A stretch of 64,000 nucleotides of DNA, taken from Microbacterium sp. LWH3-1.2. Lineage in GTDB: Bacteria; Actinomycetota; Actinomycetes; Actinomycetales; Microbacteriaceae. A program made the position numbers and the translations under genes. The stretch's first letter is position 1. The number at the start of each line of letters is the position of its first letter. Location of the stretch: NCBI RefSeq assembly GCF_040675855.1, contig NZ_JBEGIK010000001.1, forward strand, positions 2,914,001 to 2,978,000, written 5' to 3'. Positions 1 through 8,906 of this stretch are shown here, in pieces. The notes under the pieces are model-generated. The model ran no database searches, was not told the DNA's origin, and was given only the letters and a program-made list of their open reading frames with translations.

Positions 1-167
1 GACGAGAAGTAATTGAAGAAGCTCGATCGGCTGACTCCGGCACGCCGGGCGATGTCGACGATCGACGTCTGCTCGTACCCCTGCTCGAGGAAGAGCTCGC
101 AGGCGGCCTCGGCGATCGTCTCTCGCGACGACGCCTTGGGGCGTCCGGCGCGCGGCTCGGTGGACAT
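1..167 (-). CDS. TetR-family transcriptional regulator, N-terminal part only (cut by window edge)
   Basis: Read on the minus strand from the ATG at 167, the frame stays open to the window edge and encodes about 55 residues: a basic start ([11 protein letters not shown]), then [15 protein letters not shown] and [18 protein letters not shown]. This is the typical N-terminal helix-turn-helix of TetR regulators. The ligand-binding part lies outside the window, so the effector cannot be guessed. The gene is divergent from lipB, and a near-perfect inverted repeat lies in the shared upstream region. Family assignment is firm; target genes are inference. Confidence 0.85.
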   Translation of the reverse strand, partial: MSTEPRAGRPKASSRETIAEAACELFLEQGYEQTSIVDIARRAGVSRSSFFNYFS

Positions 168-244
168 GAGCCCACCCTATTGGCCGCCTTCCGCACGCGC
201 CCCGGCGATGCCGCGCGTACGACATCCTCACCCGTTGCGGATGT

Positions 245-267
245 ATTGTTGGACGCGATCCAGCAAT
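245..267. promoter_or_regulatory. Inverted repeat between tetR and lipB, candidate TetR operator
   Basis: ATTGTTGGA at 245-253 and TCCAGCAAT at 259-267 form 9-nt arms with one mismatch around a 5-nt centre. The left arm overlaps a possible -10 box (TATTGT, 244-249) of the lipB transcript. Length and position fit autoregulation by the divergent TetR protein, perhaps with lipB also controlled; this is inference. Confidence 0.45.
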
Positions 268-288
268 CGCCACGAGCGAAGGAGCACG

Positions 289-927
289 ATGCTCGACATC
301 CAGACCGTCGGCCTGTCCCCCGACTACGTGCCGTATCTCGACGGATGGGCACTGCAGCGCAGCATCCACGCAGACGTCGTCGCGGGGACCCGCCCCGACA
401 CACTCCTGCTGCTCGAACACGAGCCGGTGTACACGGCAGGCGCGCGCACCGCCCGCCATGAGCGGCCCACCGACGGCACGCCCGTGGTCGACGTCGACCG
501 GGGCGGCAAGATCACATGGCACGGACCCGGCCAGCTGGTCGGGTACCCGATTTTCCGCCTCGCCGAGCCAGTCGACGTGATCGCGCACGTGCGCCGCCTC
601 GAGCAGCTCCTGATCGACGCACTGCACGAGTTCGACGTCGACGGGTACCGCGTCGAGGGCCGCAGCGGCGTGTGGGTTCGACGACCGCTCGGCGAGGACA
701 AAGTGGCGGCCATCGGGGTGCGCGTGCAGCGCGGCGTCACGATGCACGGCTTCGCGCTGAACTGCGACAACACGCTGGCCGGCTTCCGAGGGATCATCCC
801 GTGCGGGATCACGGATGCCGGGGTCACGACCGTGAGCGAGATCGCCGGCGCCGACATCTCCCCCAGCGACGTGATCGACACCGTCTCGCGGGTTTTCGCC
901 GACGACTTCGCGGGGGTGGCGGCATGA
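289..927 (+). CDS. lipB: Lipoyl(octanoyl) transferase LipB
   Basis: LipB moves the octanoyl group from octanoyl-ACP to the lipoyl domains of 2-oxoacid dehydrogenases and GcvH, the first step of lipoate synthesis. The 212-residue product has the family signature [17 protein letters not shown], the KVAAIGV segment with the active-site Lys, MHGFALNCD, and IPCGI with the catalytic Cys acyl carrier. The frame is open far upstream, but translation should begin at the ATG at 289: it has GAAGGAG in front and gives the normal LipB N-terminus, while the upstream reading runs antisense through the TetR gene. The stop overlaps the lipA start (ATGA), so the two are translationally coupled. Confidence 0.95.
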   Translation: MLDIQTVGLSPDYVPYLDGWALQRSIHADVVAGTRPDTLLLLEHEPVYTAGARTARHERPTDGTPVVDVDRGGKITWHGPGQLVGYPIFRLAEPVDVIAHVRRLEQLLIDALHEFDVDGYRVEGRSGVWVRRPLGEDKVAAIGVRVQRGVTMHGFALNCDNTLAGFRGIIPCGITDAGVTTVSEIAGADISPSDVIDTVSRVFADDFAGVAA

Positions 928-1955
928 GCGCCTGTGGCACGCCGGCTGCGGCATCCGCGCCGTCCTCCACTCCCGACGGCCGCAAGCTCCTGCGTCTGGA
1001 GGTCCGCAACGCGCAGACCCCGATCGAGCGCAAGCCCGAGTGGATCAAGACGAGGGCCAAGATGGGGCCTGAGTACCAGGCGCTGCAGTCGCTCGTGAAG
1101 ACGGAGGAGCTGCACACCGTCTGCCAGGAGGCCGGCTGCCCCAACATCTACGAGTGCTGGGAGGACCGCGAGGCCACGTTCCTGATCGGCGGCTCGCAAT
1201 GCACGCGCCGCTGCGACTTCTGCCAGATCGACACCGGCAAGCCCGCCGACTACGACACCGACGAGCCACGCCGTGTCGCCGAGAGCGTCGTGCGCATGAA
1301 CCTCCGCTACGCCACCGTCACGGGGGTCGCGCGCGACGACCTGGCCGACGGCGGAGCGTGGCTGCACGCCGAGACCGTGCGGGCGATCCACGCGGCGAAC
1401 CCGAACACCGGTGTCGAGATCCTCGCGACGGACTTCAACGGAGACCCGGCGCTGCTCGGCGAGGTGTTCGACAGCCGCCCCGAGGTCTTCGCCCACAACG
1501 TGGAGACAGTGCCGCGCATCTTCAAGCGCATCCGCCCCGCGTTCCGCTATGAGCGCTCGCTCGACGTCCTGACGCAGGCGCGTGACGCCGGGCTCATCAC
1601 CAAGTCGAACCTCATCCTCGGCATGGGCGAGGAGCCGGAGGAGGTCGTGCAGGCGCTCGAGGATCTGCACGGGGCCGGCACCGACATCATCACCATCACG
1701 CAGTACCTGCGCCCCTCGCCGCGGCACCTTCCGGTGGCTCGCTGGGTGAAGCCGCAGGAGTTCGTCGAGTTCAAGGAGGCGGCCGAGCGGATCGGGTTCC
1801 TCGGTGTGCTGGCCGGCCCGCTCGTGCGCTCGTCGTACCGCGCCGGGCGCCTGTGGGCGCAGTCGATGATCTCGAAGGGGCGGGAGATCCCGCCGCACCT
1901 GGCGCACATCGCCGAGGACGTGCACGTCGAACGCGGGTTCGCCCAGGCGGTCTGA
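924..1955 (+). CDS. lipA: Lipoyl synthase LipA (radical SAM)
   Basis: LipA inserts two sulfurs into the protein-bound octanoyl chain, completing the pathway begun by LipB. The 343-residue product carries both iron-sulfur motifs: [13 protein letters not shown] for the auxiliary cluster that is sacrificed as sulfur donor, and CTRRCDFC (CxxxCxxC) for the radical-SAM cluster. The C-terminal VRSSYRAG holds the conserved Ser ligand of the auxiliary cluster. The start overlaps the lipB stop by 4 nt, giving a two-gene lipoate operon. Length and motifs are normal. Confidence 0.97.
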   Translation: MSACGTPAAASAPSSTPDGRKLLRLEVRNAQTPIERKPEWIKTRAKMGPEYQALQSLVKTEELHTVCQEAGCPNIYECWEDREATFLIGGSQCTRRCDFCQIDTGKPADYDTDEPRRVAESVVRMNLRYATVTGVARDDLADGGAWLHAETVRAIHAANPNTGVEILATDFNGDPALLGEVFDSRPEVFAHNVETVPRIFKRIRPAFRYERSLDVLTQARDAGLITKSNLILGMGEEPEEVVQALEDLHGAGTDIITITQYLRPSPRHLPVARWVKPQEFVEFKEAAERIGFLGVLAGPLVRSSYRAGRLWAQSMISKGREIPPHLAHIAEDVHVERGFAQAV

Positions 1956-1966
1956 ACCCGAGGACG

Positions 1967-2467
1967 CTAGTCGGCGCTCGTCACCGACAGCACGCCACCG
2001 TCGGAGTCGAGGTTCACGAGCAGCACGTCGTCGGTGGCGTCGGGGTCGAGCGCGTACTCGAGCACGGCGAAGGGGTCGGCACCTCCGTGCTCGTCGGCGA
2101 GGATCGTCATGCTCATCAGCTGCAGCGAGCGGATCACGTCGATGTGCACGTCGCCCGAGATGTCGACGAGCGTGTCTTCGAGGGCGTCGCCGAGAGCCTC
2201 CTGCTGCTGCAGGATGTACTCGGTCACCTCGCTGGTGCGGTCGCTCAGCTCGTTGACCATCGCGTTGCGGGCGCTGCGATCGATGTCCTCGATCGACGAG
2301 ATGAGCGCGGCGGCCACATCGAGGGCCGCCTCCGACACGTCGTCCTGGTCGGGTGCCGTGAGATCCACCGTGACGGACTGGTCTCCCAGTTCGACGTTCT
2401 CCGACCAGAAGATCGATCCGTCAGGCCCCGATTCGAGGAGTCCGAAGTAGTCGTGCTCGATCGCCAT
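1967..2467 (-). CDS. DUF2004-like conserved hypothetical protein
   Basis: This is a 166-residue acidic soluble protein with no signal peptide or membrane segment. It begins MAIEHDYFGLLE, continues with short beta-strand-like stretches (SIFWSENVELGDQSVTVDL), a helical middle part, and ends in a hydrophobic-acidic stretch (DDVLLVNLDSDGGVLS). From memory it resembles DUF2004 proteins of actinobacteria, whose function is unknown. An in-frame start at 2485 is possible; I prefer 2467 because MAIEHD is a more typical beginning. It converges tightly on lipA and lies downstream of ftsY on the same strand. No role is proposed. Confidence 0.65.
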   Translation of the reverse strand: MAIEHDYFGLLESGPDGSIFWSENVELGDQSVTVDLTAPDQDDVSEAALDVAAALISSIEDIDRSARNAMVNELSDRTSEVTEYILQQQEALGDALEDTLVDISGDVHIDVIRSLQLMSMTILADEHGGADPFAVLEYALDPDATDDVLLVNLDSDGGVLSVTSAD

Positions 2468-2548
2468 GACCCCATGAAACCGCAACGAGCGCGTCGGCGA
2501 TAGCCCGAACCCGGCATGGCGCGGATTCGGTTCGAAGAGGCCCCGGGT

Positions 2549-3421
2549 TCAATCGACGAGGGACGCCGCGAACACGTGCGGCGTGAAGCCGGTGAGGTCT
2601 CCGATGCCCTCGCCCTGACCGAGCAGCTTGACCGGAATTCCGGTCCGCTCCTGCACCGCCAGGACGAATCCGCCCTTCGCGGAACCGTCGAGCTTCGTGA
2701 GGACGAGGCCGGTGACGCCCGCGTGCTCGAGGAAGGCCTGGGCCTGCATCACGCCGTTCTGCCCTGTCGTGGCGTCGAGGACGAGCAGCACCTCGCTGAT
2801 GGGCGCCTGCTTCTCGATGACGCGACGGATCTTGGTGAGCTCGTCCATCAGGCCACCCTTGGTGTGCAGGCGTCCTGCGGTGTCGACGAGGACGATCTCC
2901 GTGCCGGTGTTCTTGGCGTACTCGATGGTCTGGAAGGCGACGGATGCCGGATCCTGACCCTCCTGCTGCGGCCGGACGATCGTCGCGCCACCGCGCTCTG
3001 CCCACGTCGCGAGCTGGTCGACCGCCGCGGCTCGGAACGTGTCGGCCGCGCCGACAACCACCGAGCGTCCGTAGCGCTGCAGGAACTTCGCGAACTTGCC
3101 GATCGTGGTCGTCTTGCCGACGCCGTTGACACCGACGACCAGCACGACCGCGGGCCGCTCGGTGAGGCGCAGCGTCGTGTCGAACTTCGCGAAGTGCTCC
3201 TCGAGGGTCTCCTTCAGCATCCGCTGCAGATCCCTCGGGTCGGTGGTGCGGTAGCGCTCCACCTTCTCGCGCAGCTCGTCGACGATGCGCTCGGTGATAT
3301 CGGGGCCGAAGTCCGCGGTGAGCAGCGCAGTCTCGAGGTCGTCCCACGTCGTCTCGTCGATCGTGGGCTTGACGAACATGCCACGCAGTGCGCGACCGAG
3401 CGACCAGGAGCTCTCTGCCAT
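2549..3421 (-). CDS. ftsY: Signal recognition particle receptor FtsY
   Basis: FtsY is the membrane-associated GTPase that docks ribosome-nascent-chain-SRP complexes at the Sec translocon. The 290-residue product is essentially only the NG domain: a helical N domain followed by the G domain with P-loop GVNGVGKTTT, DTFRAAAVDQL, DTAGRLHTKGGLM and TKLDGSAKGG. The acidic A domain of E. coli FtsY is missing, as in many actinobacteria. It lies 20 bp downstream of smc, the usual smc-ftsY order, but also has its own candidate leaderless promoter inside that gap. Confidence 0.96.
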   Translation of the reverse strand: MAESSWSLGRALRGMFVKPTIDETTWDDLETALLTADFGPDITERIVDELREKVERYRTTDPRDLQRMLKETLEEHFAKFDTTLRLTERPAVVLVVGVNGVGKTTTIGKFAKFLQRYGRSVVVGAADTFRAAAVDQLATWAERGGATIVRPQQEGQDPASVAFQTIEYAKNTGTEIVLVDTAGRLHTKGGLMDELTKIRRVIEKQAPISEVLLVLDATTGQNGVMQAQAFLEHAGVTGLVLTKLDGSAKGGFVLAVQERTGIPVKLLGQGEGIGDLTGFTPHVFAASLVD

Positions 3422-3428
3422 GCGTCTA

Positions 3429-3434
3429 AGCCTA
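3429..3434 (-). promoter_or_regulatory. -10 box, probable leaderless ftsY start
   Basis: TAGGCT on the minus strand sits 7 nt before the ftsY ATG, and there is no Shine-Dalgarno sequence. This is the spacing expected when transcription starts at the first base of the start codon. Confidence 0.5.
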
Positions 3435-3441
3435 GGGTCGG

Positions 3442-6400
3442 TCAGGAGGCGGCGCGTTCGGCGATGCGCTGGCCCACCACGGCCGAGACGCCGTCCTGGC
3501 GCATCGACACGCCGTACAGCGCGTCGGCGATCTCCATCGTGCGCTTCTGATGGGTGATGACGATGAGCTGGCTGGAGGCGCGCAGCTGCTCGAAGACGCC
3601 GAGGAGGCGCCCGAGGTTGGCATCGTCGAGCGCAGCCTCGACCTCGTCGAGGATGTAGAACGGGCTCGGGCGCGCCTTGAAGATCGCGGTCAGCAGCGCC
3701 ACCGCCGCGAGCGAGCGCTCCCCGCCCGACAGCAGGGAGAGACGCTCGATCTTCTTGCCGACCGGCCGGACTGCCACTTCGATCCCCGTGGTGAGCGGGG
3801 ACTCCGGGTCTGTGAGCGCGATCGATCCGGTTCCCCCCGGGAACAGGATCGGGAACACCTCTCCGAACGCGATCTTCGTGTCCTCGAACGCCGCGAGGAA
3901 GATGATCTGCATGCGCTCGTCGAGTTCTTCGATGATCGTCAGCAGGTCCCTGCGGGTCTGGGTGAGATCGGCGAGTTGCTCGGTCATGAACTTGTGACGC
4001 TGCTCGAGCGCTTCGAACTCCTCGAGGGCGAGCGGGTTCACCCGGCCCAGCTGAGCCAGCTTTCGCTCGGCATCCTGCAGGCGTCGGCGCTGCTGGGGGC
4101 GGTCATATGCGACGGATGCCGCCTCCCCGGCCGCGTCGTCATCATCGGGCGCGGGCTCAGCGGCCGGATCCAACGGAACGGGCTGATCCGGTCCATATTC
4201 CGAAACAAGAATGTCTTCGTCCAGGCCGAGTTCGGACTTCACACGCTCGAGCAGTCCCGTCACGTGGAGGCGCTTCTCGTGGATCTGCAGCTCGAGGCTA
4301 TGGACGCTCTCGGTCAGCCCGGCGAGCCGCTCTCGCACGGCGTTCTCCTGGGTCCGCAACTCGCCGAGTTCGGCGGTGACGGCGGTGCGCTCGGATTCCG
4401 CGGCGGCGAGCTCGGCGCGGGCCTGCGCGAGGGAGCGGTCGACGGAGTCGATCAGCGCGGGCAGCTGACCGGCGACGCCGGCGGCGATCTCGCGCTGCGC
4501 GCGGCGGACCACGGCTCGACGCGCCGCCTCGGCGGCGGCCTCGCGTTCGCGCTCGCGCTGGCGCTCGAGCGCGACGACACGCGCTTCACCGGCCCGGATG
4601 CGTTCGCGGAGCGTCTCGACGTCGAGGCGAGAGCGCATCTCACCATCGCGGGCCTCCTCGAGCGCGGCGAGGATGCCCTCGCGCGCGGAGGCATCGAGGA
4701 TCGGGCGGGGAGCTTCGAGTGCCGAGGTGAGCTGATCCTCCGCGGACCGTGCCGACCCCTCGGCCTCCTCGACGGCCGCGGCCGCCTGGGCCAGCCCGGC
4801 CGCGAGTCGCTCGCACTCGGCGACGGCGGCTTCGTGCCGCACCGAGGCCCGGTTGACCTGCTCCGCGTGTGCGGCGAGGGCCGCGTCATGCTCGCGAAGG
4901 GTCGCGAGCGTCGTCTTCGTGCGGAGGCGTGCCGACTCGAGTTCTCGGGTCGCCTCCGTCAGCGCTTCGCGCAGCGAGTCGGCCACGACGACGATCTCGT
5001 CGCGGCGGTCGGCCGCAGCATCCCGTTCCGCCGCGAGCTCCAGTCGCGATCGCGAGGCTCCCGCGCCCGCACGCAGAGAATACTCGGTGTACACCTCGCC
5101 GCGGCGTGTCACGAGGGTGAGGGGGCCGCCGAGCTCGGCATCCGCCAGCGACGGGCCGGCGTCGCGAGCGGTGTCGAGGTCGTCGGCGACGACGACGTGC
5201 GTGAGCAGCCCGAGCACGCCCTCGGGAGCCGTCACGACCTCGTGCGCCGGCACGATTCCCCGCAGTGCGGGGAGTTCCGGGTACCTCACGCCAGCCGATG
5301 CGATCACGATGTCGACGACACCCGCTTCGGCGTCGCGCGCGGCGTCGGCGACGGCGAACGCGCTGTCGCGGTCCTCGACGAGCACGCCCTCGGCGATCGG
5401 TCCGAGCACCGCCGCGATCGCGGCCTCGAAGCCCGGCTTGACCTGGACCGCGTCGCCTACCAGTCCGCGGACGCCGTCGCGACCCTCCGCGATGAGCGAC
5501 GAGGCGCCGTTCTTCACATCGAGGGCCCGACTCAGTGCTGCTGTCTGCGCAGTCAGTGCGTCGCGCTCACGCTCGGCGGCGTGAAGGCGCTCCCGGAGCG
5601 AGGAGACGGTCGACTCGGACTCGGTGGCGTCGCGCTGCGCCCGCTCATAGGCGGCGGCAAGGTCCGCCGACGACTCTTCAGGCACGAGATCGGGGCCCAC
5701 GCCGGCGAGGATCTGTTCGGCTTCCGCCCGGCGTGCGAGCGCGGCATCGAGCGCCTTCTGCTGACGTTCGACGGCGGTGCGCACGGCTGCAAGGGCGGAT
5801 GCCGCGGCCTCTGCGGTACCACGCAGCGCCGTGATGCGCATGTCGTGCTCCGAGACCAGTGCGCTCTGCGCGGCGATGTCGACGTCGAGCGCGTCGAGCT
5901 CGGCCCGCGCACGCACGACGCCGCGAGCGGCCTCGGCTGCGGCATCCTGCGCGGCGCCGAGTCCGTCAGAGACGTCGTCGATCTCCGCGCGAGCCTCATC
6001 GATCATCGCCTGCGAGACGTTCGTCAGCTCGATGCGGTCGTCGTCCTCGGCGTCGCCGAGAAGGGCGAGCCGCTGACCGGCGAGGGCGTACAGGCCACGC
6101 AGGCGCTCCTGCACCCGTTCGAGCCCGAACGCCACGCGGCGCGCGCGGTCCACGTTCTCGGAGCGCTGGTCGCCCTCGAGCTGTTCGATGCGCACTCGTG
6201 CATTGTCGAGCCGCTCCTGCAGCACCATGCGCTCGGCGTGGCGCTCGTGCTCGCTCTGCGCGTGCGAGGCGAGTTCGGCACGCAGGCCCACGATCTCGTC
6301 GGCGAGAAGGCGCGCCTTCGCGTCCCGCACGACAGCGGCGATCGTCGCCGCCTCGCGGGCGATCTCAGCCTGGCGGCCGAGCGGCTTCAGCTGCCGGCGC

Positions 6401-6993
6401 AACTCCCCGGCGAGGTCGCTCAGACGCGTGAGGTTGGCTTCCATGGCGTCGAGCTTGCGGAGGGTCTTCTCCTTGCGCCGGCGGTGCTTGAGGATGCCGG
6501 CCGCCTCCTCGATGAAACCCCTGCGGTCTTCGGGCGTCGCCTGCAGCACGCTGTCGAGGCGGCCCTGCCCGACGATCACGTGCATCTCTCGACCGAGTCC
6601 CGAATCGCTCAGCAGCTCCTGCACGTCGAGCAGCCGGCAGGACTCGCCGTTGATCGCGTACTCGCTCGAGCCGTTTCGGAACAGCGTGCGGCTGATCGTC
6701 GCCTCGGAGTACTCGATCGGGAGCGCACCGTCGCTGTTGTCGATGGTGAGCTGCACCTCGGCGCGGCCGAGCGGCCCGCGCGTGGCGGTGCCCGCGAAGA
6801 TGACGTCCTCCATCTTGCCGCCGCGAAGGGTCTTGGCACCCTGCTCCCCCATCACCCACGCCAGCGCGTCGACGACGTTGGACTTGCCGGAGCCGTTGGG
6901 ACCGACGATGCATGTCACCCCGGGTTCGAGGGCGAACGTCGTCGGCTGGGCGAACGACTTGAACCCTTTGAGCGTCACGCTCTTCAGGTGCAT
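3442..6993 (-). CDS. smc: Chromosome segregation protein SMC
   Basis: SMC is the long coiled-coil ATPase that, with ScpA/ScpB, compacts and segregates the chromosome. The product of about 1183 residues shows the N-terminal ATPase half with Walker A GPNGSGKSNVVDALAWV, two long heptad-rich arms, a central hinge near residues 500-640 and the C-terminal half with signature LSGGERSLAAVALLTAIF and Walker B YILDEVEAALDDAN. I chose the ATG at 6993 (MHLKSVTLKGFKSF) because GGAGGG lies 7 nt upstream; the GTG five codons earlier overlaps that ribosome-binding site. Elsewhere mutM often precedes smc directly; here a GNAT unit is inserted between them. Confidence 0.97.
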   Translation of the reverse strand: MHLKSVTLKGFKSFAQPTTFALEPGVTCIVGPNGSGKSNVVDALAWVMGEQGAKTLRGGKMEDVIFAGTATRGPLGRAEVQLTIDNSDGALPIEYSEATISRTLFRNGSSEYAINGESCRLLDVQELLSDSGLGREMHVIVGQGRLDSVLQATPEDRRGFIEEAAGILKHRRRKEKTLRKLDAMEANLTRLSDLAGELRRQLKPLGRQAEIAREAATIAAVVRDAKARLLADEIVGLRAELASHAQSEHERHAERMVLQERLDNARVRIEQLEGDQRSENVDRARRVAFGLERVQERLRGLYALAGQRLALLGDAEDDDRIELTNVSQAMIDEARAEIDDVSDGLGAAQDAAAEAARGVVRARAELDALDVDIAAQSALVSEHDMRITALRGTAEAAASALAAVRTAVERQQKALDAALARRAEAEQILAGVGPDLVPEESSADLAAAYERAQRDATESESTVSSLRERLHAAERERDALTAQTAALSRALDVKNGASSLIAEGRDGVRGLVGDAVQVKPGFEAAIAAVLGPIAEGVLVEDRDSAFAVADAARDAEAGVVDIVIASAGVRYPELPALRGIVPAHEVVTAPEGVLGLLTHVVVADDLDTARDAGPSLADAELGGPLTLVTRRGEVYTEYSLRAGAGASRSRLELAAERDAAADRRDEIVVVADSLREALTEATRELESARLRTKTTLATLREHDAALAAHAEQVNRASVRHEAAVAECERLAAGLAQAAAAVEEAEGSARSAEDQLTSALEAPRPILDASAREGILAALEEARDGEMRSRLDVETLRERIRAGEARVVALERQREREREAAAEAARRAVVRRAQREIAAGVAGQLPALIDSVDRSLAQARAELAAAESERTAVTAELGELRTQENAVRERLAGLTESVHSLELQIHEKRLHVTGLLERVKSELGLDEDILVSEYGPDQPVPLDPAAEPAPDDDDAAGEAASVAYDRPQQRRRLQDAERKLAQLGRVNPLALEEFEALEQRHKFMTEQLADLTQTRRDLLTIIEELDERMQIIFLAAFEDTKIAFGEVFPILFPGGTGSIALTDPESPLTTGIEVAVRPVGKKIERLSLLSGGERSLAAVALLTAIFKARPSPFYILDEVEAALDDANLGRLLGVFEQLRASSQLIVITHQKRTMEIADALYGVSMRQDGVSAVVGQRIAERAAS

Positions 6994-7123
6994 GGATTCG
7001 CCCTCCACCCCGTTCGCTTCACCCGCCTACGCTACCTGAGCACAGCACGGCTGCCGGGAAGACCGGCCGTGGCGCAGGCGGATCCCGCGACACGCCATGG
7101 AATCACCGAATCTGCGAGAAAGC

Positions 7124-7153
7124 TTGACGCGGGTATCCCGCACCCGCTAGCGT
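7124..7153 (+). promoter_or_regulatory. Sigma-A-type promoter with an inverted repeat in the spacer
   Basis: TTGACG (7124-7129) and TAGCGT (7148-7153) are separated by 18 nt, one of the best -35/-10 matches in the window. The spacer contains GCGGG-TAT-CCCGC (about 7128-7140), an inverted repeat that could be a repressor or activator site. It drives the leader ORF starting at 7192 and probably the downstream GNAT genes. Confidence 0.6.
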
Positions 7154-7191
7154 CACTCTCTGCGTCTGAAGTCGAGAAAGGAGGTCCCCCG

Positions 7192-7311
7192 ATGATGCTG
7201 ATGACTCCAACTGGAATCGCCGCCCGTGATGGCGGAGCGATTCGTGCCGTCGCGTCGGGGACCGTCTCCTTCGGCGCTGTGCTGAGCGGCCGCTTCCCCG
7301 CCGCCATCTGA
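7192..7311 (+). CDS. 39-codon leader-type small ORF
   Basis: The ORF starts MMLMTPTGIAARDGG and ends SGRFPAAI. It has an almost ideal ribosome-binding site (AAAGGAGGT, 7177-7185, 7 nt before the ATG) and starts about 30 nt after the predicted transcription start. It has no Cys, no run of one amino acid, and no signal or membrane segment. Two small hairpins follow its stop directly, and the next gene on the strand begins 172 nt later. The layout looks like a regulatory leader peptide upstream of the GNAT genes, but a real small protein cannot be excluded. The second ATG at 7195 is an alternative start. Confidence 0.55.
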   Translation: MMLMTPTGIAARDGGAIRAVASGTVSFGAVLSGRFPAAI

Positions 7312-7345
7312 TCCCCGCAGGGGACGAGTCTGCCCGCTTCCGGGC
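7312..7345 (+). promoter_or_regulatory. Paired hairpins after the leader ORF, possible attenuator
   Basis: TCCCC-GCA-GGGGA (7312-7324) begins one base after the leader stop, and GCCCG-CTTC-CGGGC (7332-7345) follows 7 nt later. There is no clear T-run, so intrinsic termination is uncertain. The position right behind a strongly translated small ORF suggests attenuation or translational control of the genes after 7484. Confidence 0.4.
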
Positions 7346-7483
7346 GGAGAACGTCTGCTGTGCCGCACCCGCTTCATGGTGCTGAGCGCGCTCCCCTGCG
7401 ATCTCGTCCCGTCGTGCTGCGGCACGGCATCCCCGCCTCCGAGCGACCGCTCGAGGCATCACTCCCATCTGGAAAGAGCAATC

Positions 7484-7738
7484 ATGAATACTCTCCTTGC
7501 GCCGCAGCGCCCCTCGGGCCTTCCCGATACGCTGCGGCTCCCGAGCCGCGCCACCCGGACCTCGCTCCTGGCCCGCCTCGCCCTTCACCTGGGCCTGCGG
7601 CTCCTGCTGTGGAGCACCCGGACCCCGCGGTCCGCGGACGACCGCCGCCGGCACGCTCAGGCGTTCCGGCACCAGGAGGCCACCGCGCAGCGTGAACGCG
7701 ACTACCTCCGCGAGGCCAGCCTCGCACCCCGGCTGTGA
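7484..7738 (+). CDS. Small Arg-rich hypothetical protein (84 aa)
   Basis: The product begins MNTLLAPQRPSGLPDTL, has an amphipathic stretch with alternating Leu/Ala and Arg (SLLARLALHLGLRLLLW, about residues 27-43), and ends in an Arg/Glu/His-rich tail with HRRR- and RERDYL-like segments. It has a weak RBS (GGAAAGAG). It is too polar for a standard transmembrane helix but could bind membrane or RNA. It lies between the leader ORF and the GNAT pair on the same strand, so I think it belongs to that transcript. I do not recognise the family. Confidence 0.6.
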   Translation: MNTLLAPQRPSGLPDTLRLPSRATRTSLLARLALHLGLRLLLWSTRTPRSADDRRRHAQAFRHQEATAQRERDYLREASLAPRL

Positions 7739-7823
7739 CGGCCACCGGGTCCGCCGCCCCTACGCGGGCGGCGGACCGCACACTCCTCACCCTCATGCAT
7801 CGACACCGCAAGGACGCAGCGAC

Positions 7824-8906
7824 ATGACCACCATCACGGGGCTGGAGTTCCGCCCCCTCGTCGTACCCGCCTCCATCGACGCACCCGACGCCACCGACTT
7901 CGTCGAGATGGTGCGCGTGCGCAACCTCATCTACCGTGAGATCTCGGGGCACGACGACCACCGCATCACCGCCGACGAACTGCTTCCGCACTACCGGCCC
8001 TCCGAGTACGAGACCCGGCTCAGTTGGGTGATCGTCGACGACGGCGCGATCGTCGGCCGCATCGGCGTCGACTTCCCCCTCGAGGAAGGCTCGACCACGG
8101 CATTCTGGCTCATCGAGCTGCTCCGCGAGACGTGGAGCCGCGGCATCGGCTCGGCGGCCTACGAGCTCGTCGAGCGCACCGCACGCGAGCACGGCCGCAC
8201 GGTGCTGCAGTCCTGGGCCGAGCACCCCGCCGTGCCCGGGCCGCAGCTCGCACCGCCGACCGGATTCGGCGAGATCCCCGAGGACCATGTCGCGCGATTC
8301 TATCTCCGCCGCGGCTACGAGCTCGAGCAGGTCGAGCGCAACAGCGCCTTCGACCTCACCGGATCGTTCGACGGCGTCGAGCGACTCCTCGCGGAGGCGC
8401 GGGCGTCATCGTCTGCCTATCGCGTCGTCCAGTGGTCGGCACCGACCCCCGAGGAGTACGTCGCCGGCTACGCGTGGATGAAGTCTCGCATGTCGACCGA
8501 TGCACCCGCTGCTGCGCTCGAGTTCGACGAGGAGACGTGGGATGCCGCACGGATCGCCGAGCACGACGCACGATACACATCATCGGGGCGGACGATCCAG
8601 GTCACGGCCGCCCAGCACATCGAGACCGGTGAGCTGTGCGCCTTCAACGAACTGGTGATCGGCAAGGATCGCACCGAGGCGAGTCACCAGGAGGACACGC
8701 TGGTCCTCAAAGAGCACCGCGGGCACAAGCTCGGGACGCTCGTGAAATGCGTAGGGCTCCTGTCCTGGCGCGAGATCGCGCCGGATTCGGCGCGCGTCAT
8801 CACCTACAACGCAGAGGAGAACCGGCCGATGCTCGACATCAACGAGGCGATCGGCTTCGCGCCGATCGCGTACGAGGGGGCATGGAAGAAGGTGCTCGAT
8901 GACTGA
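7824..8906 (+). CDS. Tandem-domain GNAT N-acetyltransferase (first paralogue)
   Basis: This 360-residue protein has two GNAT-like halves. The N-terminal half includes ETRLSWVIVDDGAIVGRIGV and the acetyl-CoA-binding-like stretch ETWSRGIGSAAYELVERTA; the C-terminal half has LVLKEHRGHKLGTLVKCVG, a clear R/Q-x-x-G-x-G/A-type pyrophosphate loop, followed by ARVITYNAEENRPMLDINEAIGF. Two-domain GNATs of this sort include mycothiol synthase relatives and antibiotic- or peptide-modifying enzymes; the acceptor here is unknown. AAGGA precedes the ATG. Its stop overlaps the start of a paralogue, so the two are coupled. Confidence 0.8.
   Translation: MTTITGLEFRPLVVPASIDAPDATDFVEMVRVRNLIYREISGHDDHRITADELLPHYRPSEYETRLSWVIVDDGAIVGRIGVDFPLEEGSTTAFWLIELLRETWSRGIGSAAYELVERTAREHGRTVLQSWAEHPAVPGPQLAPPTGFGEIPEDHVARFYLRRGYELEQVERNSAFDLTGSFDGVERLLAEARASSSAYRVVQWSAPTPEEYVAGYAWMKSRMSTDAPAAALEFDEETWDAARIAEHDARYTSSGRTIQVTAAQHIETGELCAFNELVIGKDRTEASHQEDTLVLKEHRGHKLGTLVKCVGLLSWREIAPDSARVITYNAEENRPMLDINEAIGFAPIAYEGAWKKVLDD

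Noticed and set aside
324..1925. 533-residue open frame antisense to lipB and lipA
   Set aside because: It is His/Arg/Leu-rich shadow coding on the strand opposite two well-supported genes, typical of GC-rich DNA, with no domain or start signal.
3550..7311. 1253-residue open frame antisense to smc
   Set aside because: It mirrors smc; composition (EHLRR-type words, many His and Arg) is that of antisense reading, and the smc motifs on the other strand are unambiguous.
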